A stretch of DNA of 64,000 nucleotides from Microbacterium hatanonis (GCF_008017415.1 NZ_VRSV01000001.1:1364001-1428000), one strand, 5' to 3'. Positions 47,600 to 59,848 are shown, numbered from the stretch's first letter. Numbers and translations are program-made. The notes: generated from the letters alone by a model not told the origin.

Positions 47600-48248
47600 G
47601 TGGTGCTCCAGTGGCGCTGACTACACCGAGCCTCAACGAGTCGCTGGAGCGACTGGGCTCGACCGTGTCAACGCCCTCTACCTCCACGACCCTGAACGTC
47701 ACAGCCTCGAGGCCGCCTCGACGAACGCTCTCCCCGCCATGGAGGAACTGCGTCGCGAGGGGTGCGTCGACCGCATCGGGGTGGGCTCGATGGACACTGA
47801 CGCGTTGGCCGCGGTCGTGACAGAGGCCGATCTCGACGTAGTGATGATCGCCGGGCGCTACACGCTCCTCGAGTAGCCCGCCGCCGTGACCGTCCTCCCC
47901 GCGTGCCATCTCTGCGAAACGGAGGTGGTGGCAGCATCAGTCTTCAACTCGGGAGTGCGCGCTCGGCCGGAGCCGCGACGAAACGCCCGCTACGAGTACG
48001 GCAGGGCGTCCGACGAACTCTGGGAGAAGCTTCAGCGCATCTTCGCTCTGTGTCGGCTGTTCGGCGTGGCCCTACCTGCCGCCGCCCTGGTCTACCCTGC
48101 TCGCGAGCACGCAGCGACATAGGTGGTCGTCGGAGGAAGCCGACCGGCCCACCTTGTTCAGGATGTCGAGTACGCGACGACAGAGATTCCCGAGGCGTTC
48201 TGGCGAGCGCTCTCCGACGCCGGTCTCATCTCCGAGGAGATCGAATAA
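47600..48248 (+). pseudogene. Decayed aldo/keto reductase (fucose dehydrogenase-like)
   Basis: Translation shows TTPSLNESLERLG then, after a lost base near 47,658, LDRVNALYLHDPERHSLEAA and VDRIGVGSMDTDALAAVV to YTLLE-stop. After that TAG the same frame continues with PAAVTVLPACHLCETEVVAA, VFNSGVRARPEPRRNARYEY, and LPAAALVYPAREHAAT-stop, and after another TAG VVVGGSRPAHLVQDVEYATT and a true end EEIE. So there are one frameshift and two in-frame TAG stops in a D-threo-aldose/L-fucose dehydrogenase-like AKR; the 5' part is missing. Confidence 0.85.
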
Positions 48249-48262
48249 CCGAAAGGCCTACT

Positions 48263-48671
48263 GTGCTGAGCGGAACCCGCCCCCTCCTCACCGCCGAGCT
48301 GCTCCTGCACCTCGACGCGATGGGGCACTCCGACGCCGTGGTCGTCGCGGACGCGCATTTCCCCACACCAGCTCTCGCGTCTCGGCTCGTGAAACTGCCT
48401 GGCACCCGGGGCGCCCGAGGGTCTCGCCGCGATCCGCAGCGTCATCCCGCTCGACGACGCTCCCGCGCTCGATCTGATGGCCTCCGCCGACGCCGAGGTG
48501 CTGGACGTGCAGCATGAACTGATGGCGGCTGCCGGAATAGACAAGGCGACCACGCGGTTGACTGATCGTCACGAGTTCTACGACGTCGCGCGGATGGCCT
48601 TTCTCATCGTCCGCACGGGAGAGACTCGCATCTACGCGAATGCGCACTTGCGCAAAGGAGTCGTCACCTGA
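48263..48671 (+). pseudogene. FucU/RbsD-family mutarotase, frameshifted
   Basis: The first half reads MLSGTRPLLTAELLLHLDAM, then HSDAVVVADAHFPTPALASR; after a single-base slip near 48,405 the next frame continues APEGLAAIRSVIPLDDAPAL, EVLDVQHELMAAAGID and FLIVRTGETRIYANAHLRKG to a stop. Together it is a full-length RbsD/FucU sugar mutarotase, probably for L-fucose given the adjacent fucose dehydrogenase-like remnant. Its end is complete; only the frameshift breaks it. Confidence 0.82.
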
Positions 48672-48721
48672 CACCCGGCTCTGAGCTGGCCCGCGTCTGG
48701 AACGTATCGGGCGCAGCAGGC

Positions 48722-48761
48722 GGCGTGGGCACGGCGAGGCGTGCTGCGCCGTGCCCACGCC
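48722..48761 (+). terminator. Perfect 15-bp hairpin terminator
   Basis: ggcgtgggcacggcg pairs perfectly with cgccgtgcccacgcc around a ten-base loop, followed by tctattcc. It lies 50 bases after the FucU remnant's stop and would terminate transcription of the former fucose genes. Confidence 0.75.
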
Positions 48762-48933
48762 TCTATTCCGCGCGCGTCTGTCGAGTCACCTGGCGCCGCT
48801 AGATAAGCCCCCGTAGCGACCCGCTCGGCCCTGTGTCGTCACCCAAGCCGGCCGCGGAGGAGAAATACACCCACGTGGCGGCCGCCGCGCTCGGTTGCGT
48901 CTCCGGCCGCCCGGCTGACCAGCCGGCGACCAC

Positions 48934-49416
48934 TCAGCCGCGGCGCAGCGGGGATGTACGCGACAGGCGCTCGACGATGGCCGTCAACCAGCCGCGAGTA
49001 CCGGCGAACGGCCCACACAACACCTCGACGATGCACGAGACGGCGAAGCTACCATCCACGGTCACTCGAAAGTCCGGCAGGAGTGAGCTCGGCCCGCCCT
49101 GGTTGACGGCCCTCATGGCGAGCACGAGGGGTGAGTCATCCGGCACGTCAGCCAGCGCCTGGTAGATCGTTCGGAACAGCAGCATCGTCTCCGCGTCGGA
49201 TGCTGAAACACCGTCCAGTGAGAACCCGACGTCTCGTGCCCACTCGGCAATAGCGCCGCCCGGGTCGGCGCTGTAGAGGTCGTTGATGGACAGGACGAGG
49301 TTGCCCTCGTCGGTCGTCCGGTTGGAGTCGTCGCCGAAATAGCGCTGCCAGGAACGGGTGCCATCCGAGGCAACGGGAGAAATGGCCGAGGTGGGGAAGA
49401 GATCGTGGAGTGGCAT
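48934..49416 (-). CDS. Hypothetical protein, 160 aa
   Basis: From ATG 49,416 the product reads MPLHDLFPTSAISPVASDGT with an acidic middle (RTTDEGNLVLSINDLYSADP) and a C-terminal CIVEVLCGPFAGTRGW. It seems globular, with no membrane segment. Ribosome site weak. I recognise no family. It is the last plausible gene before the island's right end. Confidence 0.55.
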   Translation of the reverse strand: MPLHDLFPTSAISPVASDGTRSWQRYFGDDSNRTTDEGNLVLSINDLYSADPGGAIAEWARDVGFSLDGVSASDAETMLLFRTIYQALADVPDDSPLVLAMRAVNQGGPSSLLPDFRVTVDGSFAVSCIVEVLCGPFAGTRGWLTAIVERLSRTSPLRRG

Positions 49417-50678
49417 CGTGCTGCTTTCGTCGTGGTGGTTGCCAGAGGCTTGAACGTGCACCTCCCCTATGCGCGGTCTCCGACTCGCGACGCGCCCGGA
49501 TCGTGGCAAGAACTCCTTCGCGAGCCCGGTTCTGGTCGGCCATCGATGGAACGTCCGACCGACAGCAGGGGTCAAGTAACACCCCCCTGACAGACGGACG
49601 CGAGAGATACTTCGCAGACTGCCGAGCCGGGGGCCACGCGCCGACGGCGTCGCCCGTCGCGCGCGGCTACCGGAAGCCGCGTCTCGTCAGACCCATCGTC
49701 CGGTTGTCGGGGAGAACCTTGCACCAGGGGGCGTGCCCGTCGGGCACGTGGCGAACGTCTGGGACGAGGTCAGCTCGCTTCGCGCAGCTGTTCTCCGTGA
49801 CCCCGGTCTCCCGATGGTCCAGCGTCTTAGTGGCCGCCTCGAGACTCGCCTGGTCCGAGGTCGCGGTCGCAACCGAGCGGCGTAGTGCTCAAGGCACCAT
49901 ATGCACGCTGATAGTCGGCACTAGCTCAGTCGTCGCTGACCACATCCGCACCGCACACAACGACCGATAAAGGTCCTGCTGTCCAGAGACCCGGCCCGTC
50001 TTGGTATTAAAGACGAACGGACTCCCCGTCGTGTTCTCCCTCGCCCGCCGCGGAGAGTCTGCGCCCAAAAATCAGGAATGGGAACTGTCCTCTGCAGGCC
50101 TCCGTCTTGGTGTGCGGCTGGTACAACTTCGGGCCACCCTTCTCCTGGACCGCCCCTCGGATACTCACGGTGGGCACGCGGCCTGGAGACGAAAGCCTGC
50201 CCATCACTGTTCGCTCGCGTCACCCAACTATGCGGATGTCCCAACATCGCCTCGACGACATCCTGCAGGCCCGACTTCGAGTGGACCCAATGCGGTTCGA
50301 CCGCTCACGGTCGCGGCGTAAACGCCGACGGCTGGGAGTCCCATGTCCTCGGCGGTGGAGATGGTGACAAAGGCGGCAGCCCGTCGGTTAGGAGCGGGAG
50401 GGTGGCCGGCACAGTGAGGACGGCGCCCCCGGCATTTAACGCAAGGCAGTGATCGTTGTTCATACTCGGGGTCAGCTCTGACGGCGCGCCTGGTCAAATG
50501 GTCAGGTCGGTGACTCATGTGGGCGCCGCGGCGCCGCGGCCGATTTGGCAGCATCCTTAGGGGTGCGTGTGGGGTGCGCGCTGTCAGATGGGCCCATTTT
50601 CGGGCGCTGCGCGGCAAGAACGACCCAAGCCAAATTGGCGGTGGATTGGCGGTGAAAAACCCGACTAGCCAGAGTCAG
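49417..50678. other. Gene-free 1.3 kb at the island's right end
   Basis: No convincing gene is found in six frames. One plus-strand stretch at ~49,710-49,885 (VANVWDEVSSLRAAVLRDPG) may be a fossil of an unknown protein. The words attggcggtg recur twice at 50,634-50,660. The region probably contains the right-hand recombination sites. Confidence 0.4.
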
Positions 50679-50727
50679 CCGCAAGTGTCCGCAGATTTGA
50701 CCCGCGGAAGCTTGCCAACACTTGCGG
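50679..50727. repeat. 10-bp inverted repeat near the right attachment site
   Basis: ccgcaagtgt (50,679-50,688) and acacttgcgg (50,718-50,727) are perfect reverse complements, 33-82 bases from the right 44-bp repeat. The word cgcaa is shared with the clusters at the left end, so these may be integrase arm-type sites or a weak hairpin. Confidence 0.55.
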
Positions 50728-50759
50728 TTCTCTATGGTCAGTTGCCAAATTTCGTCACA

Positions 50760-50803
50760 TTTACACCGTGGATGTCGTCGGTTCGATCCCGGCAGGGCCC
50801 ACA
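50760..50803 (+). repeat. attR: right 44-bp direct repeat of tRNA-Val 3' end
   Basis: Identical to 13,518-13,561, from tttacaccgtggatg to gcagggcccaca. It carries the anticodon loop, T-arm and acceptor 3' strand of tRNA-Val, but the 5' half is missing, so it is the displaced original 3' end. Sequence left of it (gtcaca) and right of it (ctaagag) differs from the other copy. Confidence 0.92.
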
Positions 50804-50881
50804 CTAAGAGACTCGCGCCGCGAGGCGCCCCCGCTCTCAGGTTTCCGGTGCGGCAGTCTTGTGGGAGATCGTCGTGTGTGG

Positions 50882-51367
50882 TCAGCCGGCCCGTCGGCGC
50901 CGAGCTCTTCCCCTTGCGAAGCCGAAGGCCATCACGACGACGATCACGACGGACACGACTGTAAGGAGCCCGCCCAACCCCGCGACAGTGCGGCCCGGGG
51001 TCCCGTGACCCTCGACCAGAGCTGCGCTCGGTTCGGTAGCGCTGTAGATGACCGTGACGCTGGAACCGAAAGCGGGCTTCGCGTCGGGCGCCCAGTCGGC
51101 CCAGACCGAATGCACGGAAGCGTCGCTGGCGACGTACTCGACCCTGAAGTTGTGCGTGGGGGCCTCGGCGCCGTCATTCACCTCGACCACCGTCCCCGTC
51201 GTGCGCGAACCACTCGCGACGAGCTCCCGGTCGGCGGCGTTCATCGACGACCCGATAACCAGCAACACGGGCCCGGCGAGGAGGATGACGGCGATCACGA
51301 TCGTCTGGAACACCGGGTGGTACACGAAGCTCCGGGGCGCGTTGGCGGAGCTGTAGGACGTCATCAC
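50882..51367 (-). CDS. DUF3592-type membrane protein
   Basis: A 161-residue protein with one membrane helix near the N-terminus (HPVFQTIVIAVILLAGPVLL), an extracellular beta-domain (residues ~50-120; TTGTVVEVNDGAEA, HSVWADWAPDAKPAFGSSVT, VIYSATEPS) and another helix near the C-terminus, then an Arg-rich tail. The GTVVEV ... VxYxxxxP pattern is that of DUF3592 proteins. First core gene to the right of the island. Start GTG or the ATG directly after it. Confidence 0.85.
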   Translation of the reverse strand: MMTSYSSANAPRSFVYHPVFQTIVIAVILLAGPVLLVIGSSMNAADRELVASGSRTTGTVVEVNDGAEAPTHNFRVEYVASDASVHSVWADWAPDAKPAFGSSVTVIYSATEPSAALVEGHGTPGRTVAGLGGLLTVVSVVIVVVMAFGFARGRARRRRAG

Positions 51368-51407
51368 GTGCCCATCTCAGCACAGGCTCATCGGCGGCGC
51401 TCCGTGG

Positions 51408-51623
51408 TCAGACGACTCGAAGCTCATACGCGAGGATCACCGCGTGAACGCGGTCTCGCACGTGGAGCTTCGCGAAGATGCGGTTGACATGCGTTTTCAC
51501 CGTCGCAGGAGTCAGGTGCAGGTGAGCGCCGATCTCGGGGTTCGACAGACCCCGGGCGATCGCGAAGAAGACGTCGAGCTCGCGCGGCGTGAGACGGTCG
51601 AGGGGTTCGGGCCGGCTGTCGCC
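51408..51623 (-). pseudogene. LuxR-type HTH domain behind an in-frame stop
   Basis: After TGA at 51,624-51,626 the same frame gives LDRLTPRELDVFFAIARGLS, NPEIGAHLHLTPATVKTHVN and RIFAKLHVRDRVHAVILAYE, a complete LuxR/NarL DNA-binding domain with normal stop at 51,408. There is no start of its own. It is thus either the tail of a longer gene broken by the stop, or a leftover. The upstream frame is the gene at 51,624. Confidence 0.8.
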
Positions 51624-52154
51624 TCAGGGAGAGACTCCCCCACCCCATGCGTCTCGTACGGCGTCGGTGCTCGTGCACGGCTCGATCGGATCGGGGTCGT
51701 CCGCCAACGTCTGCAGTTCGCGCGCGACAGCGCTCTTGCTCATGCCCAACGCCGCAGCGATGTGCCGTACGGGGTGCACCGGGTGTATCTCGAGAAGCGC
51801 GCGAATCGCCTGAGTCTGAACGGTGCGGTAGACCCGCTGCCGCGCGGCCGCGTCGGAGGCGGCGTAGGCGACGGCCCGTCGGATCTGCTGTGCATCGGCT
51901 CCGACCGCGAACTCCGCGCTGAGAGGATCGGGTGATCCACCGTCTCTGGAGACGGTGGATACTGGGCCGCACGGATCGTCGAGGGCAAGAGAGGGGCGGG
52001 CGCCGTCAGAGCGCGCGTGGGTGCCGCGTCCCCCGTGGGCGGCAGGTGGGAGGCCTCCGTACGGTGTCGACATCCGCATCCAATCGGGCGTGGAGTCGGC
52101 GGGGTGCACAACGACACGTGGTTCTCGGGAGCCCCTGCGGTCATGCGGCGCCAC
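51624..52154 (-). CDS. Possible N-terminal part of a broken HTH regulator, 176 aa
   Basis: The frame has a helix-turn-helix-like segment (HPVRHIAAALGMSKSAVARE) near residues 130-150 and the rest is Ala/Arg/Pro-rich. It ends in TGA at 51,624, beyond which the same frame yields a LuxR-type HTH, so the original protein may have been ~248 residues with two DNA-binding segments. A palindromic operator-like site sits ~54 bases upstream of the GTG. The start is doubtful (in-frame ATGs at 52,079 and 52,073 are alternatives). Confidence 0.45.
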   Translation of the reverse strand: MAPHDRRGSREPRVVVHPADSTPDWMRMSTPYGGLPPAAHGGRGTHARSDGARPSLALDDPCGPVSTVSRDGGSPDPLSAEFAVGADAQQIRRAVAYAASDAAARQRVYRTVQTQAIRALLEIHPVHPVRHIAAALGMSKSAVARELQTLADDPDPIEPCTSTDAVRDAWGGGVSP

Positions 52155-52207
52155 CCGGCCCAGTGCGCCGTCTCGGCGTCCGAACTGAGGTCACTCTAAT
52201 TCAGTTT

Positions 52208-52227
52208 GTCCCCCAAATGGGGGACAT
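52208..52227. promoter_or_regulatory. TGTCCCCC-aaat-GGGGGACA palindrome
   Basis: An 8-bp perfect inverted repeat with a 4-base spacer between the minus-strand broken regulator and the SDR at 52,369. Read toward the regulator, it is followed by actgaattagagtgacc, giving a possible -10 (ttagag). The same core occurs at 2,248-2,267. Probably an operator bound by a LuxR- or related-type regulator. Confidence 0.6.
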
Positions 52228-52368
52228 GAACACAGTCTCAGGTGATCGATACCTCATACCGCCGGGCGGGAGAACCCCGGGGTGGCGCAGGCGGCGCCGC
52301 CATAGCGTGTCGATGTCAAGGGTGTCGCTCAGAATGACCCCGCATCGTTCGCCGGAGGAGAAGAGACC

Positions 52369-53214
52369 ATGAGTCAGCCCGCACAGCAACAGAACGTTCC
52401 CGGCACGGAGGCCGACCTCGACCCGCTCGCCGACCACGGCGAGCACAGCTACGTCGGTTCCGGACGCTTGACCGGCAAGATCGCATTGATCACGGGTGCG
52501 GACAGCGGCATCGGCAAGGCGGTGGCTATCGCCTACGCCCGCGAGGGGGCAGACGTCGCGATCGCGTACCTGTCGGAACACGACGACGCACGCGACACCG
52601 CGCGCTGGGTCGAGGAGGCCGGTCGGCGGGCAATCCTCCTGCCCGGGGACCTCTCCGATCCGGCGACCTGCCGAAGGATCGTCGCCGAGACGACCGAGCA
52701 GCTGGGCGGACTCGACATCCTCATCAGCAACGCAGCGTTCCAGATGTACCGCGACGACATCACCGACATCCCCGACGAGGAGTGGGACTTCACCCTCGCT
52801 ACGAACCTCAGTGCGTACTTCCATCTCGCCAAGGCCGCCGTGCCACTGCTGAAGCCGGGGTCCGCCATCATCGCCACATCGTCGATCCAGTCGGACTCCC
52901 CTACTCCGCAGCTTCTCCCGTATGCGATGACGAAGGCGGGGATGGCGAGCATGACGGCCTCGCTGGCGCAGATGCTGGGCGAGCGAGGCATCCGCGTCAA
53001 CGCCGTGGCGCCCGGTCCGATCTGGACGCCGCTCATCCCGTCGACGATGCCCGCGGAGGTGGTCGAGTCCTTCGGGGGCGATACCCCGCTCGGTCGCCCG
53101 GGTCAGCCGGCCGAGCTCGCCGCGGCCTATGTGCTGCTGGGCTCGGACGAAGGCAGCTACATCTCGGGTGCCGTGCTGCCGGTCACCGGAGGCAAGCCCA
53201 TCCTCGGCGCGTAA
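52369..53214 (+). CDS. SDR family oxidoreductase (YhxC/glucose dehydrogenase-like)
   Basis: A 281-residue classical SDR with an extra ~35-residue N-terminal extension (MSQPAQQQNVPGTEADLDPL), as in the YhxD/YhxC group. Cofactor loop LITGADSGIGKAVAIAYA, NAAF motif, catalytic Ser in IIATSSIQSDSP, and YAMTKAGM with the Tyr-Lys pair are all present; GIRVNAVAPGPIWTPLIP follows. ggaggagaagagacc precedes the ATG. Such enzymes are general-stress dehydrogenases; substrate unknown. Monocistronic. Confidence 0.93.
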   Translation: MSQPAQQQNVPGTEADLDPLADHGEHSYVGSGRLTGKIALITGADSGIGKAVAIAYAREGADVAIAYLSEHDDARDTARWVEEAGRRAILLPGDLSDPATCRRIVAETTEQLGGLDILISNAAFQMYRDDITDIPDEEWDFTLATNLSAYFHLAKAAVPLLKPGSAIIATSSIQSDSPTPQLLPYAMTKAGMASMTASLAQMLGERGIRVNAVAPGPIWTPLIPSTMPAEVVESFGGDTPLGRPGQPAELAAAYVLLGSDEGSYISGAVLPVTGGKPILGA

Positions 53215-53235
53215 CGCGGGCGGCGCCCCCGGACG

Positions 53236-53862
53236 TCAACGAAGGATGCCGCGTTGCCGAGCGGCGGAGATCGCCGCGGTTCGGGACGCGACACCGAGCT
53301 TGGTGAAGATGTGGGCCAGGTGCGACTTGACGGTCGTCTCGCTCACGAAGATCGCCGAGGCCACCTCGGTGTTCGAGAGGCCGGAAGCGACGAGCTCCAG
53401 CACCTCGATCTCCCGCGAACTCAGGCTCGCCTGCGGCGCGCGCATCCGGTCGAGCAGGCGCGACGCGATCACGGGCGCCAGTGCGCTCTCCCCCGCCGCT
53501 GCGGCACGCACGGCGCCGATGAGCTCGTGGGGCGGGGCATCCTTGAGCAAATACCCGCTCGCTCCCGCCTCCACGGCGCCGAGGATGTCGGCGTCGGAGT
53601 CGTAGTTGGTGAGAACGAGCACGTACGGTGCGGCGTCGAGGGCACGGATGCGGCGCGTGGCCTCGGCGCCCGACCCCGTCGAACCCGACCCGAACTGCAG
53701 ATCCATCAGCACGACGTCGGGGTTCACGCTCTCGGCGAGGGCGACGGCATCGTCGGGCGTTGCGGCCTCGCCGACGATCACGAGATCCTCCTCTGTGTCG
53801 AACAGAGCAGTCATTCCCGCCCGTACGATCGGGTGGTCATCGGCGATCACGAGCCGAATCAT
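53236..53862 (-). CDS. NarL/LuxR-family response regulator
   Basis: A 208-residue response regulator. Receiver: MIRLVIADDHPIVRAGMTAL, phospho-acceptor D54 in PDVVLMDLQ, a Thr/Lys region TNYDSD ... YLLKDAP. The C-terminal LuxR HTH reads LSSREIEVLELVASGLSNTE and TTVKSHLAHIFTKLGVASRT. Overlaps the sensor kinase by four bases (ATGA), which makes it a coupled pair. It lies downstream of the kinase and divergent from the ABC genes at 55,216, so the pair probably regulates that exporter. Confidence 0.96.
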   Translation of the reverse strand: MIRLVIADDHPIVRAGMTALFDTEEDLVIVGEAATPDDAVALAESVNPDVVLMDLQFGSGSTGSGAEATRRIRALDAAPYVLVLTNYDSDADILGAVEAGASGYLLKDAPPHELIGAVRAAAAGESALAPVIASRLLDRMRAPQASLSSREIEVLELVASGLSNTEVASAIFVSETTVKSHLAHIFTKLGVASRTAAISAARQRGILR

Positions 53863-55043
53863 GCGGCTCCCTCCAGAACGAGATCGACGGCGAGGGTCGT
53901 GCCTCGGTCGGGCGTGGAATCGATCGACAGAGTGCCGCCGAGCTGGTCGATGCGCTCGCGGGTCGCACGCAGACCGAACGAGTCCGAGCGACTCCGCGAG
54001 GCGTTGGCCGCTGATTCGGGGTCGAAGCCCGTGCCGTCGTCTTTGATCGTGAAGCGCAACCGCTCGCGATCGGTGGCGAGGGTGATGGTGGCGTGGTGGG
54101 CCTGCCCGTGCTGGATCGCATTCGCGACGGCGCCCTGCGCCACCCGCAGGAGGGCTGTCTGCACGTGCATCGGCACCGACATGCTGTCGGCCACCCGCAC
54201 GTCGACCGTGAGTCCTTCGACGGCCCACTGTGTGCGGGCGAGCCGACGCAGTGCCCCGCCCAAGCCCCTGTCTTCGAGGTCGGGCGGGGTGAGTTCACGG
54301 ATGAAACGGCGGGCTTCGGCGAGATTGTCGGCGGCCGTCTCCCGCGCGAGACGGATGTGTTCGATACCGGGTCGCGACGGATCGGCGCGCTCTGCGGCAT
54401 GGAGAAGCATCTGGATGCTGGACAGGCCCTGCGCGACCGTGTCATGGATCTCCCGAGCGAGCCGGGCTCGTTCGGCGAGAACGCCCGACTCGTGCTCGGT
54501 GGCGGCGAGCTGATCGCGCGTGGCCAGAAGCTCGCGCATGAGCGCATCTCGCTGCTCGGCCTCCCGGGCCAGAGCCTGATAGCCCAGCCCGATCAACAGG
54601 GCGACAGCCGCGCCCACGATGGGACCCACGACCCCGCCGACGCTCCATCCGCCGTGAAGACCGAGGGCGCAGATCGCGATCGTCGTTGTGACGACGATGG
54701 CGGCGGAACCCCACCACCGGCCGAGGAGATGCAGGTAGAGGAAGAACAGCGGAAAGACCAGATACGACGCCTCGGGCGTCAGCCAGAGAAGCGCGATCCA
54801 CTCGACGGAGAGGAGTCCCAGCCAGATCGTGCCGCCCGTTCGGCGGCGACGTGCCCGCCGAGCGATCGACGCGCCGAGCGCATACGTCGCCAGCAGAAGA
54901 AGGCCGAGGCCGATGATCGCGGCCTCGGCGTCGGCGCGCGTCAGCACCGCTCGTGCCATGACGAGCACGGTCAGGGCGCCGAAGACGACGTGCAATCCGA
55001 TGCGCAAGCCCACGAAGACCGGGGTCAGCGCGTTGTGGGCCAT
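53859..55043 (-). CDS. Sensor histidine kinase (HisKA_3 type)
   Basis: A 394-residue membrane kinase with six hydrophobic segments in residues ~10-155, no large extracellular domain, then a short coiled-coil and the HisKA_3 dimerisation helix ERARLAREIHDTVAQGLSSI with phospho-acceptor H200. The ATPase domain has VAQGAVANAIQHGQAHHATI (N box), DDGTGFDP (D/G1 box) and FGLRATRERIDQLGG (G2). Such intramembrane-sensing kinases respond to membrane or cell-wall stress (LiaS-like). Co-translated with its response regulator. Confidence 0.94.
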   Translation of the reverse strand: MAHNALTPVFVGLRIGLHVVFGALTVLVMARAVLTRADAEAAIIGLGLLLLATYALGASIARRARRRRTGGTIWLGLLSVEWIALLWLTPEASYLVFPLFFLYLHLLGRWWGSAAIVVTTTIAICALGLHGGWSVGGVVGPIVGAAVALLIGLGYQALAREAEQRDALMRELLATRDQLAATEHESGVLAERARLAREIHDTVAQGLSSIQMLLHAAERADPSRPGIEHIRLARETAADNLAEARRFIRELTPPDLEDRGLGGALRRLARTQWAVEGLTVDVRVADSMSVPMHVQTALLRVAQGAVANAIQHGQAHHATITLATDRERLRFTIKDDGTGFDPESAANASRSRSDSFGLRATRERIDQLGGTLSIDSTPDRGTTLAVDLVLEGAA

Positions 55044-55215
55044 GGTCGGAATCCTACGCAGCGGGGTGTTCCCCGCATCCTCCGAAAGGACGATCCGGAA
55101 GACGGCATTTCGGCCCGATGAGGCTGTGCCCGCGGGCGATGTCGTCGGCGCCGCGAGTGGCGAGAGTGGACTGCGTCGCCGCCCCTCACGCCGTGTGCGG
55201 CAGGAAAGGACCCCC

Positions 55216-56283
55216 ATGTTCGTCGCTCTTCGCGACCTCCGCTTCGCTCGCGGACGGTTCATACTCATAGGTTCGGTGGTCGCTCTGATCACCGTGCTCG
55301 TCGGGTTCCTGAGCGGCCTTACGGGAGGCCTCGCCACCCAGAACATCTCCGCCGTTCTGGCACTCCCGGGCGACCGGATCGTCTTTGCAGCCCCCTCGGC
55401 CAACGCGCAACCGACGTTCGCCGATTCCGTGATCACCTCCGAAATGGTCGAGGAGTGGTCGGCCACCGCGGGTGTCGGGGAGGTCGAGCCCATCGGCGTG
55501 AGCCAGACCCGTGCCGAGTCCGGCGACGCACGCACCGCCGTCGCCGTGTTCGGTGTGCAGGCGGGTATCGACGGTGCCCAGGTCGGGGGCGACGGCTCCG
55601 TCGTCGTCTCGGAGACGGTCGCCTCGGCGCTCGACGTCGCCGCGGGCGACGTCCTCACGATCGCGGGGACGTCGTACACCGTGGAGTCGGTCGTGGCCGA
55701 CCTCTGGTACAGCCACACCCCGGTCGTGCAGATGACGCTCCACGACTGGGAGGCGTTGTCGGCGGTCACCGGCAACCCCGGCGCGTACGCCACGGTGATG
55801 GCGGTCACCGGCGATCCCGACTGGGCAGCGGCTGATGCTTCCGCCGCAACGGTGTCGACGACGACGCTGTCGTCGCTGACGGCGCTCGCGTCGTTCCGCT
55901 CGGAGATCGGATCGCTTCTGCTGATGGTTGTTCTGCTATTCGGCATCTCGGGCCTCGTGATCGGAGCGTTCTTCACCGTCTGGACGATGCAGCGGAAGAG
56001 CGACATCGCCGTCCTCAAGGCACTCGGTGCGAGCACCGCATCCCTCATCCGCGATGCCCTCGGGCAGGCGCTCGTCGTGCTGGTGCTCGGGATCGGTGTC
56101 GGACTCGCTCTCGTCGCCGTCCTGGGCGGCCTGGCGGGTTCCGCCCTGCCGTTCCTGCTCAGCCCTCTCACCACCATCGTGCCGGGCGCGATCATGATCG
56201 CCCTCGGTCTCGCCGGGGCGGCGTTCGCCCTGCGATCCGTCACCTCCGCCGACCCCCTCACCGCACTCGGGAGCAACCGATGA
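55216..56283 (+). CDS. ABC transporter permease (MacB/FtsX-like)
   Basis: A 355-residue membrane protein with one helix near the N-terminus (RFILIGSVVALITVLVGFLSG), a large extracytoplasmic domain (residues ~45-235) and three C-terminal helices (SLLLMVVLLFGISGLVIGAF and two more), the FtsX/MacB arrangement. ggaaagga lies before the ATG. The start of the ATPase gene overlaps its stop by four bases. With the kinase-regulator pair on the other strand it resembles lipid, peptide or drug export modules under two-component control. Confidence 0.92.
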   Translation: MFVALRDLRFARGRFILIGSVVALITVLVGFLSGLTGGLATQNISAVLALPGDRIVFAAPSANAQPTFADSVITSEMVEEWSATAGVGEVEPIGVSQTRAESGDARTAVAVFGVQAGIDGAQVGGDGSVVVSETVASALDVAAGDVLTIAGTSYTVESVVADLWYSHTPVVQMTLHDWEALSAVTGNPGAYATVMAVTGDPDWAAADASAATVSTTTLSSLTALASFRSEIGSLLLMVVLLFGISGLVIGAFFTVWTMQRKSDIAVLKALGASTASLIRDALGQALVVLVLGIGVGLALVAVLGGLAGSALPFLLSPLTTIVPGAIMIALGLAGAAFALRSVTSADPLTALGSNR

Positions 56284-56972
56284 TCCGACTCGACGACGTC
56301 ACCCTCACCTTCCCCGACGGCGATTCCCGCATCACCGCGGTCGATCACGTCACTCTCTCGGCACGACCCGGCACCGTGACGGGCATCACCGGCCCGAGCG
56401 GTTCGGGAAAGTCCAGCCTTCTCGCCATCGCCGCGACGCTGATCCGCCCCGATTCGGGTCTCGTCCTCATAGACGACGTCGATGCGTCAGCCCTCAGCCT
56501 GAGTGAAGCGACGGCCCTCCGGCGAGAGAAGATCGGCATCGTCTTCCAGCAGTCCAACCTCATCCCCTCGCTGACGGCGCGTGAGCAGCTCGTCGTCATG
56601 GACGAACTCCGCGGTCGTGGCCGGAGGAATCGCAGCGCGGCGCGCACAAAGGCCGACGCTCTGCTCGAGTCGGTGGGCCTTCTTCCCCACGCGGATAAGC
56701 TCCCCCATCAGATGTCGGGAGGCCAGCGCCAGCGGGTCAACATAGCGCGCGCCCTGATGAACGACCCGCGCGTCCTTCTGGTCGACGAACCGACCAGCGC
56801 CCTCGACCAGGAGCGCGGAGCTGAGATCATCGAGCTCATCCTGAGGCTCAGCGGGGAGACGAACACCTCGACGCTTCTCGTGACCCACGATCTCGTGCAT
56901 CTGCCCCGCATGCACGACGTGAAGAACATCGTGGACGGACGACTCGTCGAGGCGGCACACCTGTCGCGATGA
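56280..56972 (+). CDS. ABC transporter ATP-binding protein (MacB/LolD-type)
   Basis: A 230-residue ATPase. Walker A is [12 protein letters not shown], the Q-loop is [16 protein letters not shown], the signature [15 protein letters not shown], Walker [13 protein letters not shown], and H-loop [12 protein letters not shown]. The V-F-Q-Q-x-N-L-I-P form fits the LolD/MacB/FtsE subfamily, matching the upstream FtsX-type permease. Start overlaps the permease stop (ATGA). No periplasmic adaptor gene is present. Confidence 0.96.
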   Translation: MIRLDDVTLTFPDGDSRITAVDHVTLSARPGTVTGITGPSGSGKSSLLAIAATLIRPDSGLVLIDDVDASALSLSEATALRREKIGIVFQQSNLIPSLTAREQLVVMDELRGRGRRNRSAARTKADALLESVGLLPHADKLPHQMSGGQRQRVNIARALMNDPRVLLVDEPTSALDQERGAEIIELILRLSGETNTSTLLVTHDLVHLPRMHDVKNIVDGRLVEAAHLSR

Positions 56973-57090
56973 TCCGGATGCTTCGCGACTCGCTAGGCTG
57001 GTCGATGGTGCGTTGTGCGGATCGAACAAAGCGATCCGCGTTGCCATGGTGAGTGTCTGGCATGATCTGCCAGCCGAAGAAAGGTCTTCT

Positions 57091-59817
<2,727 letters not shown>

Positions 59818-59848
59818 TCCACCCGTGACGCGCGGCGGAGTCGCCCCG

